Positions 1 to 5,795 of a DNA stretch of 27,807 nt are shown piece after piece. Below the pieces are notes generated by a model. That model ran no database searches and had not been told where the DNA came from. It was given only the letters and a program-made list of their open reading frames with translations. Numbering within the stretch: the first letter of the stretch is position 1; each line of letters starts with the position of its first letter. The stretch comes from CAZOKH01 sp964580315. GTDB lineage: Bacteria > Chloroflexota > Anaerolineae > Anaerolineales > Anaerolineaceae. The position numbers and the translations under genes were made by a program. The DNA lies in the NCBI GenBank assembly GCA_964580315.1, contig CAZOKH010000047.1:1-27807 (forward strand), read 5' to 3'.

Positions 1-32
1 TCGCCATCCATTTCATTATTCGAGGAGGAATA

Positions 33-2372
33 ATGGCAACTGGAACGAAAAAAAGTAATAATGGATTGAATAAAGCCAGACTGTGGTTTCAATCACTTAA
101 CGGGAAATTGACTCTGTTATTCCTGGCGGTATCGGTAATTCCGCTGATGCTGGTGGGCGTTATCACTTATTTACAGAGTCAACCGCGGTTAAAAGCTAAC
201 GTGGATGCAGAATTTGACCGCATGGCCAACATGCAAAAAGCGTCTATCCAAAACTGGTTGGACAGTATTTTGCAAAACTTAAGCGTTGTCGCGAACAATG
301 AACGGATTCGATCCATGGACCCAGAACGCGCGAAAACCGCCCTGGATAGTTTTGTTAAAGATTGGACATACTTTGAAGGATTGTTTGTGCTAGGGCCAGA
401 TGGTATTACGATTGCTAACAGCAATGAGGGTGTACTGGATTTGTCTTCGCGAGAATACTTTCAAAAGGCAATTAAAGGAGAGGCAAATATTTCATCCCCG
501 GTGATTTCACGAAACTCGGGAGAGGTTATCATCAGTGTTGCTGTGCCGATTGTTGAAAATGGTAGGGTAGTTGGTGTGGCGGCTGGCGCCATACCGATGA
601 CGTATGTCACTGAACTGTTGAAATCGGGCTGGATGGGGGATACGGGTGAGGTGTACCTGATTAATAGTGAAGGCTTGATGATCACGCCGTCGCGCTTCAG
701 CGATGAATTGATCCAGCAGGGTGTGGTTAAAGAGCGCACCGAGCTGGAATTGAAGGTGGAATCGCAGGCCGCGCAGGAAATCATGGCCGGGCGCGAGGGC
801 TCCGGAGAATATGTAAATTACCGCGGAAATGATGTGATTGGCGCGTATGAACGTATTGAGAGCCGGAACTGGGGGCTGATCCTGGAGCAGGAAACGAGCG
901 AAGCATTGGAGATTGTTGACCTGATTCGAAATGTGTTGATATTTGGGATCATAATTCTGGCGGCGCTGGTAGCCGTGGTGGGGGTTGTGTTTGCGGGGCA
1001 AATAGCCCGGCCGATTGCTACCATGGCAAAATCGGCGCAGGAACTGTCGCTGGGGCACATTGACCAGGAGGTGAAATACCGCTCGAAAGACGAAGTGGGC
1101 ATGCTGGCTGATTCGTTCCGCGACATGATTGACTACCAGAAGGTGATGGCGCACAGCGCCGAGCGCATGGCCGACGGCGACTTCACGGTGGAAGTAACAC
1201 CCAAAGATGCGGGCGATGCGCTGGGGAATGCCTTTGTGAACATGATTTCAAGTCTGCGTGAGGCGCTGGCATTGGTGCTTTATAATGCCGGTCAGTTGGA
1301 TCTGGCGTCGAACGAGCTGGCGCGGGCAGCCACACAGGCCGAACAGGCCACGTCGCAGATCGCCACCACCATTCAACAGGTGGCGCGCGGCACGTCGATC
1401 CAGAGCGAAGGGGTGAGCAAGACGGCGGCGTCGGTGGAGGAGATGGGGCGTGCGATAGACGGGGTGGCGCGCGGTGCGCAGGAGCAGGCCACAGCCATCT
1501 CAACGGCTTCCACCATCACAGGGCAATTGACCAATGCCATTCAACAGGTGGCGGGGAATGCCAAATCGGTGATGGAAGGCTCGGAGCAGGCGGCGCAGAC
1601 GGCGCGCGAGAGTACTGCGATTGTGGAAGAGACAGTGGAGGGGATGCAGTCGATCAAAACCAAGGTGGGAGTGTCGGCGCAGAAAGTGGAAGAGATGGGG
1701 CAGCGCTCGCAGCAGATCGGCGTGATCATTGAGACGATTGATGACATTGCCAGCCAGACCAACTTGCTGGCGCTGAATGCGGCGATTGAAGCGGCGCGGG
1801 CGGGTGAACACGGCAAGGGGTTTGCGGTGGTGGCTGATGAGGTGCGCAAGCTGGCTGAGCGGTCGGCGAATGCCACGCGCGAGATTGCCGAGCTGATCAA
1901 GGGGATTCAGCAGACGGTGGGCGAAGCGGTGAGCGCGATGGAGGAAGGCTCGCAGGAAGTGGAGAAGGGCGTAACAAAAGCCGGTGAGGCAGGCGAGGCT
2001 TTGGAACAGATCCTCAAAGCAGCCGAAGAGGTGTATAAACAGGCTGAACTGGCAGCCGGCGCAACGGGGCAAATGAGCAGTTCGGCGAACGAACTGGTGG
2101 CGGCGATGGACTCGGTGTCGGCGGTGGTGGAAGAGAACACGGCGGCGACAGAAGAGATGGCAGCCGGGTCACAAGAGGTGACGCACGCCATAGAGAACAT
2201 CGCCAGCGTGAGTGAAGAGAACAGCGCGGCGATTGAAGAAGTGAGCGCGTCAACAGAAGAGATGAGCGCGCAGGTGGAGGAAGTGACGGCTTCGGCGCAG
2301 GCGCTGGCGGAATTGTCACAGCAGTTGAAGGACGCAGTGGCGCGCTTCAAGCTGGAAGCTGGAGCGGCATAG
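33..2372 (+). CDS. Methyl-accepting chemotaxis protein with Cache-type sensor
   Basis: Transmembrane chemoreceptor that would sense an extracellular ligand and control a CheA kinase through CheW. Residues about 24-47 form the first membrane helix and about 48-298 an extracytoplasmic Cache-like sensor (the REYFQKA stretch near 140 and the SVAVPI strand near 168 are typical). Residues about 300-322 form the second membrane helix. A HAMP domain follows at about 322-374, with a second HAMP-like stretch to about 415, then the helical signalling domain at about 430-770. The highly conserved hairpin tip is at 570-605 (SQTNLLALNAAIEAARAGE). At 779 aa the length is normal. The start is set by a GAGGAGG ribosome site seven bases before the ATG. 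No CheR/CheB-binding pentapeptide is visible at the C-terminus. No other che genes are in the window, so it is an orphan receptor. The ligand cannot be predicted. Confidence 0.95.
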   Translation: MATGTKKSNNGLNKARLWFQSLNGKLTLLFLAVSVIPLMLVGVITYLQSQPRLKANVDAEFDRMANMQKASIQNWLDSILQNLSVVANNERIRSMDPERAKTALDSFVKDWTYFEGLFVLGPDGITIANSNEGVLDLSSREYFQKAIKGEANISSPVISRNSGEVIISVAVPIVENGRVVGVAAGAIPMTYVTELLKSGWMGDTGEVYLINSEGLMITPSRFSDELIQQGVVKERTELELKVESQAAQEIMAGREGSGEYVNYRGNDVIGAYERIESRNWGLILEQETSEALEIVDLIRNVLIFGIIILAALVAVVGVVFAGQIARPIATMAKSAQELSLGHIDQEVKYRSKDEVGMLADSFRDMIDYQKVMAHSAERMADGDFTVEVTPKDAGDALGNAFVNMISSLREALALVLYNAGQLDLASNELARAATQAEQATSQIATTIQQVARGTSIQSEGVSKTAASVEEMGRAIDGVARGAQEQATAISTASTITGQLTNAIQQVAGNAKSVMEGSEQAAQTARESTAIVEETVEGMQSIKTKVGVSAQKVEEMGQRSQQIGVIIETIDDIASQTNLLALNAAIEAARAGEHGKGFAVVADEVRKLAERSANATREIAELIKGIQQTVGEAVSAMEEGSQEVEKGVTKAGEAGEALEQILKAAEEVYKQAELAAGATGQMSSSANELVAAMDSVSAVVEENTAATEEMAAGSQEVTHAIENIASVSEENSAAIEEVSASTEEMSAQVEEVTASAQALAELSQQLKDAVARFKLEAGAA

Positions 2373-2398
2373 AAAACAGATTAGCGGTGAAAACAGGG

Positions 2399-2429
2399 CG
2401 CTGGCGGTTACCAGGTGAGGCCGCCAGCG
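2399..2429 (+). terminator. Hairpin after chemoreceptor gene
   Basis: A perfect 9-bp inverted repeat, CGCTGGCGG (2399-2407) and CCGCCAGCG (2421-2429), with a 13-base loop, lies 26 bases after the chemoreceptor stop codon. It is not followed by a T run, so it may be a weak or factor-assisted terminator or a 3' end stabiliser. Confidence 0.4.
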
Positions 2430-2530
2430 TTCATCCATTAACCTTAAAAAAACCGCAAAATTCAAACATTCGAGTATATTTAGTGAAATAAAAATCGATC
2501 TTTGAACTTCCGTCAACAAATTTATCGATT

Positions 2531-2544
2531 AAACAAATTTGTTT
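2531..2544. promoter_or_regulatory. 14-bp AT-rich palindrome upstream of smsC-like gene
   Basis: AAACAAATTTGTTT is a perfect palindrome 14 bases before the ATG at 2559. Part of it, AACAAATTT, also occurs as a direct repeat at 2515-2523, 17 bases upstream in start-to-start distance. Position and symmetry fit a repressor site for the Fe-S assembly operon, but no regulator is encoded nearby and no clear promoter was recognised, so the role is inferred. Confidence 0.3.
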
Positions 2545-2558
2545 TAGGAAAATGTTTT

Positions 2559-3335
2559 ATGAAGTTACCTTTTCTGGTTATTGACCACCTTACACTGAGT
2601 AAGAATAATACAGTATTGATTCGGGATATCAGTCTCTCGTTTGCTCCCGGTGAGATTCATGTGCTCCTGGGTATTAATGGTTCGGGCAAGTCATCACTGG
2701 CCTATACTTTGATGGGATGCGAGGGATATGTCCCATCATCCGGCATGATATTAATGGATGGTAAAGATATCAAGCAAGCCTCCATTACCGAGCGCGCCCG
2801 TCTGGGAATAACACTGGCCTGGCAGGAACCGGTGCGTTTTGAGGGTTTGCCCATTGGTAAATATATTGGCCTGGGGATACGGGAAAACAGCCGTGAGAAG
2901 GTTGTGGCAGCTCTTGAGGCTGTTTCACTGTCAGCCAAGGCGTACGGCTATCGCTCCAATGACCACAGTCTTTCGGGCGGAGAGCGCAAACGGGTGGAAC
3001 TGGCAGCGGTGTATGCCATGCAGCCCCGCCTGGCGATTTTGGACGAACCCGACTCGGGAATTGATGCACTTTCCATCATGGAAATCGCCGGTTTGATTCA
3101 GAAGATGGCTGAGCAGGGCAGCGCCGTTTTGCTGATTACTCACCGTCCTGAACTGGTGGCGGTGGCAGATGTTGCTCATTTGATGTGCCTGGGTACAATC
3201 GTGTTTAGCGGCGACCCCAAGGATGTTAACGAGTATTATCAGAGCCGTTGCCACAGTCACCTGGATGTTCTTGGTGAACAACCCTGGATGCAGGCGGCGC
3301 AGGTTGAAAAAGACCTGAATAGCCAGGAGATATAA
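2559..3335 (+). CDS. smsC: SufC/SmsC-like Fe-S cluster assembly ATPase
   Basis: Cytoplasmic ABC-type ATPase without membrane domain that energises a SufB/D-like scaffold during Fe-S cluster assembly. Visible motifs (258 aa from this start): Walker A GINGSGKS at 38-45, Q-loop Gln near 90 (WQEP), signature LSGGERKR at 138-145, Walker B LAILDEPDSG at 158-167 and switch His at about 195 (ITHRPE). GGE(R/K)KR followed by DEPDSGID is characteristic of SufC rather than of transporter ATPases. I chose ATG 2559 over the upstream TTG 2502 because an AGGAAA ribosome site ends seven bases before it and the family begins at this point. The SufB/D-like gene follows three bases after the stop, so they are an operon. 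No sufS, sufU or sufE is nearby, which fits the two-gene SUF-like minimal system known from archaea and anaerobic bacteria. Confidence 0.88.
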   Translation: MKLPFLVIDHLTLSKNNTVLIRDISLSFAPGEIHVLLGINGSGKSSLAYTLMGCEGYVPSSGMILMDGKDIKQASITERARLGITLAWQEPVRFEGLPIGKYIGLGIRENSREKVVAALEAVSLSAKAYGYRSNDHSLSGGERKRVELAAVYAMQPRLAILDEPDSGIDALSIMEIAGLIQKMAEQGSAVLLITHRPELVAVADVAHLMCLGTIVFSGDPKDVNEYYQSRCHSHLDVLGEQPWMQAAQVEKDLNSQEI

Positions 3336-3338
3336 CCC

Positions 3339-4328
3339 ATGACGCAAACAAATTCTCCCCGTCAACATGCTGCACAGGCCGCACCGGGCTGGAGCAAAGA
3401 GTTGGAATCGATGCTGGATGCTTACCGGCAGGCGGGCGGCGACCCCGATGCTTTGCAGATTCCCGAAGTGGCCACCCTGGTGGTGAGCGGGAACCAGGTG
3501 CTGGCTTCTCACCCCATTGCAGGGGTGCATATGGAAGTTGAGCCGCTTGAGCAGGGTGTGCGTGCCCGTATTATTGTCGATGCGGGTACGCAGGTGAAAC
3601 ACCCGGTTCATCTTTGTTTTGGCGTCATCCCTGCCGAGGGAATTCAACAGATTGAATCAGAATACCAGATTGGCGACGGCGCCAAAGTTCAGTTTTTGGC
3701 GCATTGCTCGTTTCCCAACGCGGTGCACGTTGAGCACCGCATGAATTCCCAGATCCATGTGGGCAAGAATGCCAGTCTCAACTATACCGAGGAACATTAT
3801 CACGGGCAAACCGGCGGTATTGAAGTGAGACCGATTTCCAATATCTTTGTTGATGAAGGCGGGCAATTCACCAGCAGCATGGTGCTCACTCGCGGCCGCA
3901 TTGGCGTTCTGGAGGTGGACTACGTGGTGGACGCAGAGAAAGATGCCGTGGTTGAACTGGTGACCAAAGCATTTGGCAGCGGTGATGATCATGTTAAGGT
4001 ATTGGAGCATCTGCGCCTGAATGGTGAAAACGCGCGTGGGCTGGCAAAGAGCCGCATAGCCGTCAAAGAACAGGCGGTGAGCGAGGTCAATACCATGGCA
4101 GAAGGAAACGCGGCTGGCGCGCGCGGGCACATGGACTGCACGGAAATCGTGCGCGACCAGGCAATTGCGATGAATAACCCGGTGGTCAAAGTTACCAATG
4201 CCAGGGCGCAGGTGACGCATGAAGCCGCCATTGGCACCGTGAACCGTAAAGAAATGGAAACACTGATGGCGCGCGGATTGGATGAAGATGAAGCGGTTGA
4301 CCTGATCATCCGGGCCATGATCCGTTGA
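3339..4328 (+). CDS. smsB: SufB/SufD-family scaffold, SmsB-like
   Basis: Scaffold partner of the preceding SufC-like ATPase. The 329-aa protein is shorter than SufB (near 480-500 aa) or SufD (near 420 aa) and consists of the beta-helix core and C-terminal helices. The C-terminal segment is the family hallmark: GARGHMDC near 260-267, NNPVVKVTNARAQVTHEAAIG near 279-299, then KEMETLMARGLDEDEAVDLIIRAMI. Cysteines are at about 93, 123 and 267; Cys267, in the GHxxC context, is the best candidate for cluster or persulfide handling. A single SufB/D protein paired with SufC matches the SmsCB architecture, where the scaffold would form a homodimer. The ATG at 3339 follows the smsC stop by three bases, with AGGAGATATAACCC serving as the ribosome site. 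Confidence 0.87.
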   Translation: MTQTNSPRQHAAQAAPGWSKELESMLDAYRQAGGDPDALQIPEVATLVVSGNQVLASHPIAGVHMEVEPLEQGVRARIIVDAGTQVKHPVHLCFGVIPAEGIQQIESEYQIGDGAKVQFLAHCSFPNAVHVEHRMNSQIHVGKNASLNYTEEHYHGQTGGIEVRPISNIFVDEGGQFTSSMVLTRGRIGVLEVDYVVDAEKDAVVELVTKAFGSGDDHVKVLEHLRLNGENARGLAKSRIAVKEQAVSEVNTMAEGNAAGARGHMDCTEIVRDQAIAMNNPVVKVTNARAQVTHEAAIGTVNRKEMETLMARGLDEDEAVDLIIRAMIR

Positions 4329-4362
4329 CCTGTGTTGATTTTTTTATTTACTGGCACAGGTC
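4327..4362 (+). terminator. Inverted repeat at end of smsCB
   Basis: GACCTGTG (4327-4334) and CACAGGTC (4355-4362) are perfect 8-bp arms around a 20-base T-rich loop. The left arm overlaps the smsB stop codon. No T run follows the right arm, so a terminator role is plausible but not classical. Confidence 0.35.
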
Positions 4363-4419
4363 TCTGAAGAAGAGAGATGGGGGATGAAATTTGTTGTTCT
4401 TTTGGTACAGGATTTCCTG

Positions 4420-4448
4420 TTGACAAAAGAACAAACGTTCTATATTAT
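4420..4448 (+). promoter_or_regulatory. Sigma70-like promoter of RHH/HTH gene
   Basis: A perfect -35 TTGACA (4420-4425) and a -10 TATTAT (4443-4448, five of six) are separated by the ideal 17 bases. The predicted transcription start is about 4454-4456, which coincides with the ATG at 4455. The spacer contains a perfect LexA-type palindrome (4429-4440). Confidence 0.85.
4429..4440. promoter_or_regulatory. LexA-type SOS box
   Basis: GAACAAACGTTC matches the GAAC-N4-GTTC LexA/DinR consensus known from Firmicutes and Actinobacteria exactly. Its central AAAC also fits the R-N-R-Y preference of the Bacillus form. It lies between the -35 and -10 elements, the usual repression position. I infer that the downstream gene, and possibly the polymerase cassette, is DNA-damage inducible. 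Confidence 0.75.
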
Positions 4449-4454
4449 TAAGAT

Positions 4455-4862
4455 ATGAGAGATTTCTGGCAGTGGTTGAATGGATTAGCCCAAGGTCAAG
4501 GCGGTTCCATGCGCACCTTCACGTTGGATGTGGAAACGGCCAGCACGCTGCAACTGCTGGCAGAACGGGAACACTGCTCGCCCGACGAGCTTGCCCGCCA
4601 ACTGGTTGGCGCGGCGCTGACCACGCGCACGGCGGTTGAGCAGGCGCTGGCATTGTGGCAAACCCTTTCACCGCGCGAGAAGGACGTGGCGGCGCTGATT
4701 TGCCTGCACTACACCACGCGCCAGGCAGCCGCCCGGCTGGGTATTTCGCCCGAAACGGTGAAAACGCATGTAGGCAACCTGCTGGCAAAGTTCCATGTCA
4801 ACAACCGCCAGGCGCTGCGCGAGGCGCTGCATGGGTGGGATTTCAGCGCCTGGGAAGAATAA
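4455..4862 (+). CDS. Small RHH-like plus LuxR-type HTH DNA-binding regulator
   Basis: A 135-aa predicted transcription regulator. Residues about 70-128 are a LuxR/GerE helix-turn-helix (LSPREKDVAALI, TRQAAARLGISPETVKTHVGNLLAKF). Residues 19-55 resemble a ribbon-helix-helix: a short strand RTFTLDV, then two helices including SPDELARQLVGAAL. There is no receiver or autoinducer domain, so it is neither a response regulator nor a quorum sensor. The start is uncertain. ATG 4455 sits on the predicted transcription start, which would give a leaderless mRNA. ATG 4509 (Met19) has an AAGG site seven bases upstream and begins exactly at the RHH-like strand. The promoter carries a LexA-type box, so it is probably SOS induced. 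The gene precedes the RadA-like/PolB cassette on the same strand, and I infer that it may regulate it. Confidence 0.8.
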   Translation: MRDFWQWLNGLAQGQGGSMRTFTLDVETASTLQLLAEREHCSPDELARQLVGAALTTRTAVEQALALWQTLSPREKDVAALICLHYTTRQAAARLGISPETVKTHVGNLLAKFHVNNRQALREALHGWDFSAWEE

Positions 4863-4880
4863 TCTCTTCATTATCAGCAT

Positions 4881-4893
4881 CCCCCACAGGGGG
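4881..4893 (+). other. Short GC hairpin CCCCC-ACA-GGGGG
   Basis: A perfect 5-bp G/C stem with a three-base loop, 18 bases after the regulator stop codon. It precedes a second, similar hairpin at 4914. The pair may form a compound terminator or an attenuator ahead of the polymerase cassette. Confidence 0.5.
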
Positions 4894-4913
4894 TAGCATC
4901 ACACTCACCTTTC

Positions 4914-4942
4914 AATCCCCCCGAAGGGGGATTTTTATTTTT
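4914..4942 (+). terminator. Intrinsic terminator between regulator and polymerase cassette
   Basis: Stem AATCCCCC (4914-4921) with GGGGGATT (4926-4933), a CGAA tetraloop, and a T-rich tail (TTTTTATTTTT) form a near-classical intrinsic terminator. It ends 25 bases before the next ATG, so the cassette must rely on read-through or on a separate promoter that I could not recognise. Confidence 0.75.
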
Positions 4943-4966
4943 AACCGGCTATGCGATGCTTGAGAT

Positions 4967-5515
4967 ATGAACAATACTTTACCGTTTCCTCTCATGAATC
5001 AATTGATGGTGGTGGTGGGCGAGCACACCAGCGGGCGCATGCTGCGCCTGGCGGCGCGCGCCGCACTACTGCAGCCGTTGTGGCTGCTGGACGGCGGCAA
5101 CCGGGCGAATGCCTATTTGCTGGCAAAGGAACTGCGCCGGGTGACCAATCAGCCGGCCGTGGCGCTGGCCGCCATTCACATTTCGCGGGTGTTCACCTGT
5201 CACCAGATGGTGACGCTGCTGGAAGAAATGCGCTCGCGCACAGCGCCGGGTCAGCCGGTGCTGGTGCTGGAATTGACCGCCACTTTCTATGATGAAAGTG
5301 TGCCCTTTCGCGAGAGCCGCCGGCTGTTTCAAAACAGCCTGAATTGCCTGCTGGAACTGAGCCGCCGTTCGCCGGTGGTGGTGAGCGCCCGCCCGCCGGC
5401 CACGGTGTGCCCCGAACGCATGGCGCTGCTGCACCAGTTGTGCCGGTTGGCGGCGGGCGTGTGGCAAGAGATGCCGCCAACCGTCCGCACGATGATTCAA
5501 CCCACATTCTTGTAA
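4967..5515 (+). CDS. RecA/RadA-fold protein with degenerate ATPase motifs
   Basis: A 182-aa protein with the RecA/Rad51 core fold but eroded catalytic motifs. VVVGEHTSGRM at 15-25 occupies the P-loop position, but the Walker A Lys is Arg24 and the following Ser/Thr is Met25. LLDGGNRANAYLLAKELRR at 40-58 corresponds to the RadA strand carrying IDTE. PVLVLELTATFYDE at 97-110, followed by SRRLFQNSLNCLLELSRRSP and VVVSARPP, matches the Walker B strand, helix and next strand, with Glu102 in place of Asp. ATP hydrolysis is therefore unlikely and a structural or adaptor role is inferred. It is the first gene of a set with a small helical protein (16 bases downstream) and a divergent PolB. This placement parallels RecA-like ImuA in mutasome operons. 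The start ATG lacks a clear ribosome site; Met10 (4994) is an alternative. Confidence 0.78.
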   Translation: MNNTLPFPLMNQLMVVVGEHTSGRMLRLAARAALLQPLWLLDGGNRANAYLLAKELRRVTNQPAVALAAIHISRVFTCHQMVTLLEEMRSRTAPGQPVLVLELTATFYDESVPFRESRRLFQNSLNCLLELSRRSPVVVSARPPATVCPERMALLHQLCRLAAGVWQEMPPTVRTMIQPTFL

Positions 5516-5531
5516 GACCGGAGGAATTGGT

Positions 5532-5795
5532 ATGGGACGAACCTTACCTTCCATCACCCAGGAATTCCATGAAGAAGAGGCGGCACTGTCGCGCTTCCGG
5601 CGGGCGCTGCGCCGCAGCGATCAACTTGTGCTGGATGAACTGCTGGTTGCCGCACGCCAGCACCTGGCAGCCGCGGCGTACGCCTCGAATCTGCTGCCGA
5701 TGGAAACATTCTTGCTGGCCATGCTGCTGGAAGAGCACAAAGAAGTGCAGCGCCTGCGGCATGAGGTGGAACGCTTGCAGAAACACGATGCGTGA
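5532..5795 (+). CDS. Small helical protein of polymerase cassette
   Basis: An 87-aa hypothetical protein of no family I recognise. It is predicted to be almost entirely alpha-helical: an amphipathic helix at about 8-50 (EEEAALSRFRRALRR, LDELLVAARQHLAAAAYA) and a C-terminal coiled-coil-like helix (LLEEHKEVQRLRHEVERLQKH, broken here only for description) at about 64-86. It has no Cys and no signal peptide. The gene is real by context: GGAGG ends seven bases before the ATG, it lies 16 bases after the RadA-like gene, and its stop overlaps the polymerase start as ATGCGTGA (5788-5795), which implies translational coupling. It may bridge the RadA-like protein and the polymerase; that is inference. 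Confidence 0.75.
   Translation: MGRTLPSITQEFHEEEAALSRFRRALRRSDQLVLDELLVAARQHLAAAAYASNLLPMETFLLAMLLEEHKEVQRLRHEVERLQKHDA

Noticed and set aside
1500..2072. Long antisense frames inside the chemoreceptor gene
   Set aside because: They are mirror frames of the repetitive Ala/Glu-rich coding strand, with no start signals or recognisable domains.
4455..4862. LuxR-type quorum-sensing regulator
   Set aside because: It has no autoinducer-binding domain and no receiver domain, and no synthase gene is nearby.
5344..5787. Upstream in-frame extension of the polymerase frame over the two preceding genes
   Set aside because: The high-GC frame is open by chance. The two other genes in this stretch have ribosome sites and family-like content, and ATG 5788 overlaps the preceding stop in a typical coupling arrangement.
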